Made by a program: the position numbers and the translations under genes. A stretch of 64,000 nucleotides of DNA from Lysobacterales bacterium (GTDB lineage: Bacteria; Pseudomonadota; Gammaproteobacteria; Xanthomonadales; Marinicellaceae): positions 1 to 64,000 of the forward strand of contig JAMOMK010000055.1 in assembly GCA_027067055.1 (NCBI GenBank), written 5' to 3'. Shown here piece by piece: positions 8,318 to 17,145 of the stretch (positions are counted from its first letter, which is position 1; each line of letters starts with the position of its first letter). The notes beneath the pieces are model-generated. The model saw nothing but the letters and a program-made list of their open reading frames with translations, searched no databases and was not told the origin of the DNA.

Positions 8318-9466
8318 ATGAAAAAGATAGTAATAGGAATGAGTTTGGCTTTGGCTGCTGGTTCGGCTTTAGCTGGAGATTCAAGTTTTGATGATCGTGT
8401 GTATGTTACACCAAATGTAAGCTTTGTTAAGCCTGATAGCGATAAAAATGTTTCTTCTGCTTTGGAAATTGGTGTGTCATTGGGGAAGTTTATTAGTGAG
8501 AGGGTTTCTATGGACTTAGAGTTAAGTACATCTAAATTTGATAAAATTGGAGGTTTAGGTAGTATTACTGAAACAACTGTAGGTGTTATGGGACGCTATC
8601 ATTTTACGAAAACCTCTGGTTTTTTGCCTTATTTAGGTTTAGGTTTAGGGGGAAAGAAACACAGCGGTTTGGCAAGTAATGCACAAATCCACCAAGGTTT
8701 AACTTCTGCTGGTAATGATGCAGTATTGAATTTAGCTGCAGGTATGTCAAAAGAGTTAACTGATAGAGTTAAACTTAGAACCGAATTAAGGTATCAAATG
8801 GAAAACTCTGATGATTTGGCCTCTGGAGAAGATATTTTTGGCAATTATATGTTTAATGCTGGTTTATCAATGGCAATTGGTGAAGCATCTGAGCAAGCTA
8901 CAGTGACGAAACTAGTTGAACAGGCACCTGTTTTAGATAGTGATAATGATGGTGTAAGTGATGCAAATGATCGCTGTCCAAATTCAGCACCTGGAGCTAA
9001 AGTTGACTCAACAGGCTGTGCGATTGTTGTAGATGGTGATGATGACAGAGACGGTGTTGCAAATTCTAGAGACGTTTGTCCAAACTCTCAAGCAGGTGCG
9101 GTTGTTGGTAATGATGGTTGTGAAGTTAAAGTTGTTATCGAGTTACAAGGTGTACACTTTGATACAGATAAGTCAACTTTAAAGCCTGAGTCAATTTCAA
9201 TTTTAGATGCGGCGGTTAAAACTTTAGGAGATCACGGTACAATTTTGGTAGAAGTGGCAGGTCATACCGATTCACGTGCATCAGATGCTTACAACCAAGC
9301 TTTATCGCAAAGACGAGCTAAGGTTGTGTTTGATTATTTGACAGCTCACGGTATTAATGCAAATCGCATGACTTGGAAAGGTTATGGCGAGTCTCAACCC
9401 ATTGCTACTAACGAAACAGCAGATGGTCGAGCAAAAAATAGAAGAACCGAGCTTATTGTTAAGTAA
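8318..9466 (+). CDS. OmpA family outer-membrane protein
   Basis: The 382-residue product links the outer membrane to peptidoglycan. The start is ATG 8318, preceded by GGAGATG. It gives the signal peptide MKKIVIGMSLALAAGSALA; an in-frame upstream start would only add a 27-residue non-signal leader. Residues 20-200 form an 8-strand barrel. Residues 205-265 carry two thrombospondin-type-3-like calcium repeats (DSDNDGVSDANDRCPNS and DDDRDGVANSRDVCPNS). Residues 270-382 are the OmpA C-domain with VHFDTDKSTLKPES, the peptidoglycan-binding EVAGHTDSRASDAYNQALSQRRA region, and NRRTELIVK. A strong hairpin terminator follows 20 bases after the stop. Confidence 0.95.
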   Translation: MKKIVIGMSLALAAGSALAGDSSFDDRVYVTPNVSFVKPDSDKNVSSALEIGVSLGKFISERVSMDLELSTSKFDKIGGLGSITETTVGVMGRYHFTKTSGFLPYLGLGLGGKKHSGLASNAQIHQGLTSAGNDAVLNLAAGMSKELTDRVKLRTELRYQMENSDDLASGEDIFGNYMFNAGLSMAIGEASEQATVTKLVEQAPVLDSDNDGVSDANDRCPNSAPGAKVDSTGCAIVVDGDDDRDGVANSRDVCPNSQAGAVVGNDGCEVKVVIELQGVHFDTDKSTLKPESISILDAAVKTLGDHGTILVEVAGHTDSRASDAYNQALSQRRAKVVFDYLTAHGINANRMTWKGYGESQPIATNETADGRAKNRRTELIVK

Positions 9467-9485
9467 GTTTTTTCTTTATAAACAT

Positions 9486-9514
9486 AAAAAAACCTGCATT
9501 TTGCAGGTTTTTTT
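9486..9514. terminator. Rho-independent terminator after ompA
   Basis: AACCTGCA (9491-9498), a TTT loop and TGCAGGTT (9502-9509) form a stem. An A-run on the left and T-run on the right make it usable from both strands: for the OmpA gene and for the opposing transcript ending at 9551. Confidence 0.9.
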
Positions 9515-9550
9515 ATTTCAAATATATACGAGGCCTTAAATTAAATATTT

Positions 9551-10030
9551 TTACAATGCTAACTTGGCAAAATGGGATATTGGGAATCTCTCAGTAATTT
9601 CCATGATAAGTTTTTGATTGTTAAACACTTCATAGGTTCTTGAAAGTAGTTTTTTACCACATTCATACCCTGTTTGTTCAATACTAATAGATAACTCTTC
9701 CTTTTTATCTGTAATGTTCTTATAGGTTTCAATTTTGTATTTAGTCCACAGTGTTCCTATTGGGATGCTATGGTGAATTAAGTCTTTGACAAAGTTGTCA
9801 TTTAAGTTGTTCAAATAGATTTTCGATTCAGCACATAACCAATTAATTTTACTGTTCTTTCCTTGAAGGTATATTTTTCTTGTCATAAATGAAGAGTCTT
9901 CATTTGTAGTTTCATGTAATTTAATTACAGTAAGTTTTTCATGAGCAAGTAGTTCAATTAAGTCTGTAACTGTGCCATCAGTGTGCATTAACACTTGAAG
10001 TGATAGTGGAAAAGAAGATAAGTCTAACAT
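9551..10030 (-). CDS. Chorismate-lyase-like (DUF98/UbiC-fold) protein
   Basis: The product is about 159 residues from ATG 10028-10030, which falls 4 bases after the upstream stop. A Met 15 codons earlier would overlap that gene. Pattern matches to the chorismate pyruvate-lyase superfamily are VLMHTDGTVTDLIELLAHEKLTV at the start, MTRKIYLQGKNSKINWLCAESKIYLNNL in the centre with the conserved RxIxL and AES, then IPIGTLWTKY and the C-terminal GKKLLSRTYEVFNNQKLIMEITERFP. Such proteins convert chorismate to 4-hydroxybenzoate plus pyruvate, the first committed step of ubiquinone synthesis. The family is divergent, so the activity here is likely but not certain. It follows the patatin gene with the spacing of a co-transcribed pair. 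Confidence 0.7.
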   Translation of the reverse strand: MLDLSSFPLSLQVLMHTDGTVTDLIELLAHEKLTVIKLHETTNEDSSFMTRKIYLQGKNSKINWLCAESKIYLNNLNDNFVKDLIHHSIPIGTLWTKYKIETYKNITDKKEELSISIEQTGYECGKKLLSRTYEVFNNQKLIMEITERFPISHFAKLAL

Positions 10031-10034
10031 GAAA

Positions 10035-12257
10035 TTAAAAGCCTGTACCAAGTCGTAAATAAAATCTAAAATCACCGTTATTTGAATAGCCAGTTCCTAA
10101 GAATAAAACGGTGTTGACAACATCAAGTGAAATGCCTGCTGAATAACCATAGAGCATATCTTCAAATTTAATATGGTGCTGCCATACATTGCCGTAGTGA
10201 CCTTTGATGATGAGTTTTGGTGAACCGAATATGGGTAGGTCTATTTGTTCTAAATCAGTAAATGCACCGAATTCCATTACAATGGCATTTAACCCCAGAA
10301 GTGAATGTTGAGGGTAACCAGCAAAATTATCTAGTCCTCCATAAGCAAACAAAACTTCTCCATCATCTGCATTGTTGACAAAGTCTCCTTGAAAACCAAT
10401 ATGAAAAGCGGTGTTTTCAGAAATTGGGAAGCGTTGGAAAATATCAAAATTAAACCATTGGACATTATCAAACAAGCCGATTTCGGTTGTTAAATCAACT
10501 CCTGAACGGGCATAAATTGGTTTGTTAAGCGTATCGAGTCCATATCTGATTTTAACCCCTGTGGAGCGATCAATGGCTGTTTTAAATTCAGAACGATTTA
10601 TGACAGGAACAATATTTTGATCCATAAACCAAATGCCTGCTCGCAGTTCGCTGTTTTCAGTTAGATTGACTCCAGCATCAATACCAAAGGCAAAATCTTT
10701 TATATCGTATTCACCAGTGGGTTTTATATCAAATTCTTCAGGAATGTTTTGCCCAACCAGCGATGGGTTGAATATGTTTCCAAAAAATCGACGACTATCT
10801 TTTGACATAAGAATGTTAGCACTTAAAAAGTATTTATCAGCAAAGTCTAAGGGTTGGTTAAGTTCTGACTTCCATTGTAAAACAGCCCCAACACTAAAGT
10901 CATTTATCCATTCCCCGCCTTTGCGGTTTATATTGTATCGATGATGTCGTGCTAAAAGAGAAATTCGTGTATTGGAATCAAAGTCGTCAGCTACTTTTAA
11001 TCCAAACTTTAAATAATCTGGTCCCCAGTTTTTTTCAAGAATATGAAATTCTATGCCTTGTTTGTTTTTGTCATTTGTTACGACTTTGTAGGTAACTGTT
11101 AAAATGTCATTATCGACGGCAAGGTCATCAGCCAAATCTTGTATTTCTGCTACAACGAAGGATTTGTTGAGCAGTATTTTAGTTTTATGTCTTAGTCTTT
11201 CAACAGAGGTTCTTTGGTTGCCAGTAAAATGGACAAATTCAATTTTTTTCGGAATATCTTGAATAAGTATTCTTCTGCTATCTAAACTGGTTAAATAATC
11301 GTTTTCATTTAAACTCAAATGATCAAGCACTAATGACTTGGCTTTTACGCTTTGAATGCCTGCTTCAATAAATTCGGGATATTTGTCAAAGTCACCAGCA
11401 CCTAAATCTTTCAAAATAGGAGCAATTACAATGTCAGCTAAACCCAGAGATTGAATTGTGTTTTGTACTAATGCCACATCAACACTTTGGTATGAGACTG
11501 AAATTATAGAAGAGTTCTCATCAATTTTATTTAATGGCGATGAAATATTAACGGCGATAACGATATCGGCTCCCATTTGTCGGGCAACATCAACGGGCAG
11601 ATTGTTGAGAATGCCCCCATCAGCTAAAAATCGACCGTGGTGTTCAACAGGACCAAATACTAATGGAATTGCCATTGATGCACGCATTGCCATTGCTAAA
11701 TCACCGTGGTCAATAACATAGGGTTCAGCAGCATTAAGGTCGGTTGCTACAGCACGAAAAGGAATGGGGAATTTATCGAAATCTTGTGTTTTAATAGAGC
11801 CTACTATGCGTTGTAACTCTAGCATGATTTGTTGGCCTCCAGCAAAACCTTTGCCGCTACTTGGACCTGATTTAGATAAACCAAACTCTAGGTCTACGAA
11901 ATAATTTTTGTCTGCCTGTTTGGCACTGTAATTTTGATTGACACGATCTGTATTTGGACGAAAAACCCTATCCCAGTCAATAGATTTTACTACCCATTCA
12001 AGGTCATCTGTACTCATGCCGGTAGCATAAAGTCCACCGACAATACTTCCGATTGAAGTGCCAGCAATGTAATCAATGGGGATTTTTTTTTCTTCTAAAG
12101 CTCGCAACACTCCAATATGGGCCAATCCTCGTGCACCTCCACCCGATAACACCAGACCGATTTTGGGACGGTTGCTGTTATAAGCGCTGACGCTGAAGGT
12201 TGTTAAAATTAATACTGCGATTAAAAAAGCAGTTATTTTTCCCATTGTTTTATCCAT
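10035..12257 (-). CDS. Patatin-like phospholipase with outer-membrane barrel (PlpD-like, type Vd)
   Basis: The 740-residue product has a signal peptide (residues 6-25). The patatin domain (about 33-300) contains the oxyanion motif GGGARG (39-44), nucleophile Ser68 in GTSIG and catalytic Asp213 in ADGG. Residues ~325-410 form one POTRA-like domain (IEFVHFTGNQRTSVERLRHKTKILLNKSF). Residues 415-740 are a BamA/TamA-like beta-barrel ending RFYLRLGTGF with terminal Phe. This order is that of Pseudomonas PlpD, a type Vd autotransporter whose lipase is exposed at the surface. The start overlaps the MATE gene by 25 bases; an alternative ATG at 12245 overlaps by 13. RssA-type cytoplasmic lipases lack the barrel, so they are excluded. 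Confidence 0.9.
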   Translation of the reverse strand: MDKTMGKITAFLIAVLILTTFSVSAYNSNRPKIGLVLSGGGARGLAHIGVLRALEEKKIPIDYIAGTSIGSIVGGLYATGMSTDDLEWVVKSIDWDRVFRPNTDRVNQNYSAKQADKNYFVDLEFGLSKSGPSSGKGFAGGQQIMLELQRIVGSIKTQDFDKFPIPFRAVATDLNAAEPYVIDHGDLAMAMRASMAIPLVFGPVEHHGRFLADGGILNNLPVDVARQMGADIVIAVNISSPLNKIDENSSIISVSYQSVDVALVQNTIQSLGLADIVIAPILKDLGAGDFDKYPEFIEAGIQSVKAKSLVLDHLSLNENDYLTSLDSRRILIQDIPKKIEFVHFTGNQRTSVERLRHKTKILLNKSFVVAEIQDLADDLAVDNDILTVTYKVVTNDKNKQGIEFHILEKNWGPDYLKFGLKVADDFDSNTRISLLARHHRYNINRKGGEWINDFSVGAVLQWKSELNQPLDFADKYFLSANILMSKDSRRFFGNIFNPSLVGQNIPEEFDIKPTGEYDIKDFAFGIDAGVNLTENSELRAGIWFMDQNIVPVINRSEFKTAIDRSTGVKIRYGLDTLNKPIYARSGVDLTTEIGLFDNVQWFNFDIFQRFPISENTAFHIGFQGDFVNNADDGEVLFAYGGLDNFAGYPQHSLLGLNAIVMEFGAFTDLEQIDLPIFGSPKLIIKGHYGNVWQHHIKFEDMLYGYSAGISLDVVNTVLFLGTGYSNNGDFRFYLRLGTGF

Positions 12258-13534
12258 TTTCTATAATAAAGATGTATTGTTGTTGAACGTACGATAAAAA
12301 AACTAAGAAAAGCAATCCACAAACCGTGGTTATCGAATCTTCTTAATAAATACCATAAAGGAATATAACAAAAAAATGTTGCTATAACCATAGAATTACG
12401 CATAATTTTTGCATTAGTTGTTGCAATAAAAATGCCATCATAAACAAAACTTGGCATGGAAATTAATGGAATAATGATTAACCAAATAATATAATCATAA
12501 CTGTAATTTTGAACCGACTCAATTGAAGTTAGTAAGTAGATGAGCTGTTTGCCAAATATTAAGTATATTAGGCTAAATGATGCAGCTACAGTAAAAGATA
12601 GAATAAATACACTGCGAATAATTGCTTTAAACTGCTTTTTATCTCTCGCCCCATAATATTTGCCACACAAAGACTCAACAGCATGAGCAAAACCATCAAG
12701 ACCATAAGACATCAGGTAAAAAAAGTTCAATAATACTGCGTTGCCAGCTAGTGACAGTTCCCCCAAGCGGGCACTGCCTTTTGTCATGAGTGCAAAAACA
12801 GCCATTAAACATAAGGTGCGAATAAAAATATCGCGATTAAGCATGAAAAACTGTTTGATTTCTTCTTTTTGAGATAGCCATTTTTTCAATTGTTGTAAAC
12901 ACGGAACTTTGTATGTGGTTTTGAATAAAAAATAAATACCTGTTAAAAGTGCTAAATATTCTGAAATCAATGAGCCATAGGCAACACCTGCTATACCATA
13001 ATTAAATTTCATGACAAAAAGGTAATCAAGAAACATGTTCCCTACTTGATTAACCACCATTATGAGTAAAACAACTTTTGATTGCCCAATAGCTAAAAAA
13101 TAGCCAACAAATACATAAATTATTAAGGTGGCAGGAGCTGAAAATATCCGAATCGAAAAATAATCATGCGCCATATCTGCAATAACGCCTTTAGAGGTCG
13201 CAAAGTTGATGGAATAATGACCAAGCCATTTTTGAAAAATTAGTAATATCAGAGCGATGATGGCAGCAATGAGCAGGGCTTGGGTAAGTTGTAGATTTAT
13301 TTTGATTTGATTCTTTTCACCTGATGATTGTGCGATTAATCCCGTTGTACTCATCTTTAAAAAACCAAAGCCCCAAAACAACACATTAAAAATCGTAGCA
13401 CCAATATTGATGGCGGCTAGGTATTTAGGTGAGTCTAAATGACCTAGAATGGCAGTATCAACAATTCCAAGCATTGGAATGCTGATTGCTGAAAGTATCA
13501 TGGGTATGGCAATATTGAATATTTTTTTATACAT
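12233..13534 (-). CDS. MATE family efflux transporter (DinF-like)
   Basis: The 433-residue inner-membrane protein has about 12 hydrophobic segments in two halves. It begins with the typical IFNIAIPMILSAISIPMLGIVDTAILGHLDSPKYLAAI. The second half starts IFIRTLCLMAVFALMTKGSARLGELSLAGNAVLLNFFYLMSYGLDGFAHAVESLCGKYYGA, the sequence style of the DinF branch rather than NorM. MATE proteins export cationic compounds using Na+ or H+ gradients. The gene overlaps the patatin gene downstream, suggesting one transcript. Substrate is unknown. Confidence 0.92.
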   Translation of the reverse strand: MYKKIFNIAIPMILSAISIPMLGIVDTAILGHLDSPKYLAAINIGATIFNVLFWGFGFLKMSTTGLIAQSSGEKNQIKINLQLTQALLIAAIIALILLIFQKWLGHYSINFATSKGVIADMAHDYFSIRIFSAPATLIIYVFVGYFLAIGQSKVVLLIMVVNQVGNMFLDYLFVMKFNYGIAGVAYGSLISEYLALLTGIYFLFKTTYKVPCLQQLKKWLSQKEEIKQFFMLNRDIFIRTLCLMAVFALMTKGSARLGELSLAGNAVLLNFFYLMSYGLDGFAHAVESLCGKYYGARDKKQFKAIIRSVFILSFTVAASFSLIYLIFGKQLIYLLTSIESVQNYSYDYIIWLIIIPLISMPSFVYDGIFIATTNAKIMRNSMVIATFFCYIPLWYLLRRFDNHGLWIAFLSFFIVRSTTIHLYYRKWIKQWEK

Positions 13535-13610
13535 TCTTTACTTTTGGCACATGTAATTAAGACGAAGCTTTGATAAAATGATTTTATTATTTTTAAACAA
13601 GAATTAAATC

Positions 13611-14636
13611 ATGACAGATAATCGTTACCCTGTAAATAAACAACAATCTAAAATCAATAAATTAAAATTAAGCAAATGGCTGTTGATTTTATTTGTTTTG
13701 ATTAATATCGCCTTGATACTCTATTTTGATAGAGAGCCAGAATTATTTGATGTTAATAAAGTCGCTAAACAACGCGCAGATTTACATGGGCATCGTATGG
13801 TGACAGGTTTTACAACAACGGTCACCTTGCTAGAAGTGGCAGATACATTGTTGCATAAATCTGGAGGTTATTTAACCAACGATATACTACCTCCATCGGT
13901 AATTATGGATAATATTCCTAATTGGGAGTATGGGGTTTTAGTGCAAATTCGAGATTTGGCACGGACTCTGCGTAATGACTTTAGTCGTTCGCAGTCGCAG
14001 TCTTTGGAGGATGATGATTTAAAACAGTCGGACCCAAACTTTCATTACGATAATAACTCATGGCTCATGCCAAGAACTGAGGATCAATACTCTGATGCTA
14101 TAAAATCATTGCACAATTATTTAACCCGATTAAGTGATGATAATGATGCAGATGCACAATTTTACGCCCGTGCTGACAATTTAGTAACTTATTTAACTTT
14201 GGTTGAACGTCGTTTAGGTGGTCTTTCGCAAAAATTAAGTGCCAGTGTTGCCAAAGAGCGATTAAATACTGACCTCAGTGGAGATACCGCAGCAACACAA
14301 TCGACATATAAACCCAGTGAATTAAAAGTGAAGACAAATTGGTTTAAGATTGATGATAATTTTTATGAAGCGCGTGGGTCAACATGGGCATTGATACACT
14401 TTTTGCGAGCCATGGAAGTGGATTTTAAAGGTGTATTAGAAAAGAAAAATGCACAGATTAGTTTGCGCCAAATAATTCGTGAACTAGAGTCGACTCAAGA
14501 GTCGGTATGGACTCCAATGATTTTAAATGGTTCTGGATTTGGATTTTTTGCCAATCACTCATTGGTTATGGCATCTTATATCTCAAGAGCAAACGCAGGG
14601 ATTATTGATTTGCGTCAGTTGTTGGAAAATGGTTAG
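13611..14636 (+). CDS. DUF2333 family inner-membrane protein
   Basis: The 341-residue product has a single N-terminal membrane segment (residues 23-42, WLLILFVLINIALILYF). Its body shows the family pattern: GHRMVTGFTTTVTLLEVADTLLHKSGGYLTNDILPPSVIMDNIPNWEYGVLVQIRDLARTLRNDFSRSQSQS, and later FYEARGSTWALIHFLRAMEVDF. The protein is predicted to sit in the inner membrane with a periplasmic domain. The family is common in gammaproteobacteria and has no established function known to me. The S8 protease gene begins 21 bases downstream on the same strand. Confidence 0.88.
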   Translation: MTDNRYPVNKQQSKINKLKLSKWLLILFVLINIALILYFDREPELFDVNKVAKQRADLHGHRMVTGFTTTVTLLEVADTLLHKSGGYLTNDILPPSVIMDNIPNWEYGVLVQIRDLARTLRNDFSRSQSQSLEDDDLKQSDPNFHYDNNSWLMPRTEDQYSDAIKSLHNYLTRLSDDNDADAQFYARADNLVTYLTLVERRLGGLSQKLSASVAKERLNTDLSGDTAATQSTYKPSELKVKTNWFKIDDNFYEARGSTWALIHFLRAMEVDFKGVLEKKNAQISLRQIIRELESTQESVWTPMILNGSGFGFFANHSLVMASYISRANAGIIDLRQLLENG

Positions 14637-14657
14637 CATTTGACATACAATAAAGGG

Positions 14658-16124
14658 ATGAATAAAATATTACTTAGTTTACTGTTTGTATCAGTCATAG
14701 CTGCTGCAACTAATGGCAAAATCTCAAAACAACTGCAACTGGATTTGACGACTAAAGAATCTGTTGAAATGTATTTGTTGCTGAATAATGAGCATTCAAT
14801 CAAAACTTCATTGAGTACAAATAGAATACAAAGATTAAAGCATATTATTGCCCAATTAAAAGATAACGCCAAACAAAGCCAGCCCTTGATAGAGAAGCAA
14901 CTCATAAAGTATGCAGATGACTATCAGTTTTATTGGATAAATAACTCTGTATGGATCAAAGCATCTGCTCGCAATGCCCAGAATATTTTACAACAAAAAT
15001 CTATTCGCAAAGCCTTTGCTAATACATCACAAAAACTAGCAATAATTAAGGATGACTCACCTGTTAGTAAGTCTACATCATCGGTTGGTTGGGGTTCTAC
15101 CATGATAAATGCTCCCGCTGTTTGGGCCTTGGGTTTTAGAGGGCAAGGTGTCATAATTGCTGGGCAGGATACTGGCTACCAATGGGATCATGTGGCGTTA
15201 AAAGAAAAATATGCCGGTTGGAATGGCGTAAGTGTTGACCATAATTACAGCTGGCACGATGCCATACACACCCCCAACATTCCCTGTGTAGGCGGGCTAG
15301 GAAATCCCGTTAGTTGTGATGATCATGGCCATGGTACTCACACGATGGGAACTATGGTCGGAGATGATGAGGTTGGTAATCAAGTTGGTATTGCTCCTGA
15401 TGCCAAGTGGATTGGTTGTCGTAACATGAATCAAGGCATAGGTACACCGCAAACATATACCGAATGTTTTCAGTTTTTTCTTGAGCCAACAGACTTAAAT
15501 GGTCTAAATCCTGATGTGACAAAAGCTCCACATATTATTAACAACTCCTGGGGTTGCCCGCCTAGTGAGGGATGTACACAGCCAGATGCACTAGAATCAA
15601 TAGTCAACAATGTGGTAGATGCAGGTATTTTAGTTGTAGCTGCTGCTGGCAATAGTGGCTCAGGGTGTGGAACTGTAAAAGATCCAATCGCTATTTATGA
15701 CAAAACTTTTACCGTTGGCTCAACAACTTCGGCGGATGCTATTTCAGGTTTTAGTTCACGAGGCGCTGTAACTATTGATGGTAGTAATCGAATAAAACCA
15801 GATATTTCAGCTCCAGGACACTCAGTACGTTCAAGCACTATAGGTGGTGGTTATGGAAATATGAGTGGGACAAGTATGGCATCACCTCATGTGGCAGGAG
15901 TTGCAGCTTTATTAATTTCTGCCAACTCAAGTTTGGCAGGGCAGCCTGAACAATTAAAGCAAATCATATTAAACTCCAGCCTTGCAAAAACCTCAACTCA
16001 AGACTGTAATGGCATAGCAGGAACACAAATTCCAAACAATACTTTTGGGTGGGGTAGGGTAGATGCACTTGCTGCTGTTAACCAAGTCATGTTGGATTTT
16101 GTTTTTACAAATGGCTTTGAGTGA
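14658..16124 (+). CDS. Secreted S8 (subtilisin-like) serine protease with C-terminal NGFE
   Basis: The product is 488 residues from ATG 14658, preceded by AAAGGG; a TTG at 14640 is rejected. It has a signal peptide (MNKILLSLLFVSVIAAA) and a propeptide to about residue 135. The catalytic domain carries Asp171 (AGQDTG), His225 (DDHGHGTH), oxyanion Asn332 (AAAGNSGSG) and Ser406 (SGTSMASPHVAG). All triad residues are present, so it should be active. Cys pairs (IPCVGG/VSCDD, GCPPSEGC) suggest disulfides and an extracellular location. It ends exactly in FVFTNGFE, the motif shared with other exported proteins here. It may be co-transcribed with the DUF2333 gene. Confidence 0.94.
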   Translation: MNKILLSLLFVSVIAAATNGKISKQLQLDLTTKESVEMYLLLNNEHSIKTSLSTNRIQRLKHIIAQLKDNAKQSQPLIEKQLIKYADDYQFYWINNSVWIKASARNAQNILQQKSIRKAFANTSQKLAIIKDDSPVSKSTSSVGWGSTMINAPAVWALGFRGQGVIIAGQDTGYQWDHVALKEKYAGWNGVSVDHNYSWHDAIHTPNIPCVGGLGNPVSCDDHGHGTHTMGTMVGDDEVGNQVGIAPDAKWIGCRNMNQGIGTPQTYTECFQFFLEPTDLNGLNPDVTKAPHIINNSWGCPPSEGCTQPDALESIVNNVVDAGILVVAAAGNSGSGCGTVKDPIAIYDKTFTVGSTTSADAISGFSSRGAVTIDGSNRIKPDISAPGHSVRSSTIGGGYGNMSGTSMASPHVAGVAALLISANSSLAGQPEQLKQIILNSSLAKTSTQDCNGIAGTQIPNNTFGWGRVDALAAVNQVMLDFVFTNGFE

Positions 16125-16363
16125 ATGTTTTAAGTTTAAGGATGCTCTGTAATTTATTAGTGTTTCCTTATGTAAAATAGAAAAAAAACAATCACTGTTT
16201 TCAATAATATGTTATATTGCCAACACGTAACTGATTCCACTAACAAAACTTATATATACAGTAGTGCTTCTGCACATTCTGGCGTAATAATATCTTGATT
16301 TGTATATAGCTCTTTTATTGCAAAATCACAAATAAAAACACATTTATATTTAGGAGAATAAAA

Positions 16364-16726
16364 ATGAGAATTGACATGTTAAACAACATACTCAATGAAT
16401 TAAATAGTTCATCAGCGGATGTCGAAGCATCTGCAATTATTTCAACTGATGGTTTGATAATGGCTTCACAACTGCCTTCAAGTATCGACGAAGACAGAAT
16501 GGGGGCAATGAGTGCTGCAATGTTGTCTCTAGGTGACCGGACGGCTCAAGAATTAGAGCGAGGAGGCTTGGATCAAGTTCTTATTAAAGGTGGCAATGGT
16601 TATGTGTTAATGGTGAAAGCAGGAGAAGATGCTGTATTAACAGTTATGGCTAAAGCCAATGCAAAACTAGGATTGATTTTCTTAGACGTTAAGAGAGCTT
16701 CCAAAAAGACAGCAGAACTAATTTAA
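16364..16726 (+). CDS. Roadblock/LC7 domain protein (MglB-like)
   Basis: The 120-residue product is a single roadblock/LC7 domain. Visible elements are the N-terminal helix (DMLNNILNELNSSSADVEASAIISTDGLIMAS), the loop with conserved DGL, the long helix DRMGAMSAAMLSLGDRTAQELERGGLDQVLIKGGNGYVLMVKAG, and the last strand/helix. MglB-type proteins of this fold regulate small Ras-like GTPases as dimers. A GGAG ribosome site lies 7 bases upstream of the ATG. A Ras-like GTPase is encoded 2.3 kb away on the other strand (19033-19572), so this protein is a candidate GAP or effector for it. The 239-bp region upstream holds no gene. Confidence 0.88.
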   Translation: MRIDMLNNILNELNSSSADVEASAIISTDGLIMASQLPSSIDEDRMGAMSAAMLSLGDRTAQELERGGLDQVLIKGGNGYVLMVKAGEDAVLTVMAKANAKLGLIFLDVKRASKKTAELI

Positions 16727-16748
16727 ACTATTACTCAAGCTTCATATA

Positions 16749-16911
16749 CCCAAACCCCGATATAGAAAGTACGATGATAGCACAAGTCCTTGATGCACCT
16801 AGAAAACCCAGAAAAAGCTTCATCACCAATGAGGTGACTTTAGTTTTTCTTGATTTCCTATGCACATCAGTTACTTGCAATCTCAAACGCATTTCTATAT
16901 CGGGATTTGGG
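16749..16911. mobile_element. 163-bp MITE, copy 2 (5-bp TSD ATATA)
   Basis: This copy has the same length as 1759-1921 and is nearly identical to it; the only differences I see are single substitutions, one in the left terminal repeat. It is flanked by ATATA at 16744-16748 and 16912-16916. The two copies have different duplications, so they are independent insertions and the near-identity implies recent movement. The remaining ~230 bases up to 17145 contain a degenerate 'GGATTCCCGC..GCGAGGGTGGCA'-type hairpin repeat and no gene. Confidence 0.93.
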
Positions 16912-17145
16912 ATATAGTAAAAAACCTTTGTTATTCTAGCAAAGCTTTAGCGAGAGCAGGAGTCTAGTTTTTGGGTATTTAAAAGATTATGTTTAATGTA
17001 AATACTTTTTAAAGTTGGATTCCCGCATTTGTGAGGGTGGCAATAAAAAATCACGGTGTTCATGAAGGCGACAACGAGTAGCCAAGGTTTCCAAAATAAC
17101 TTTGGTTGTTGAGTTTATATTACTTAAAGGTCTAATTTAAATAGT

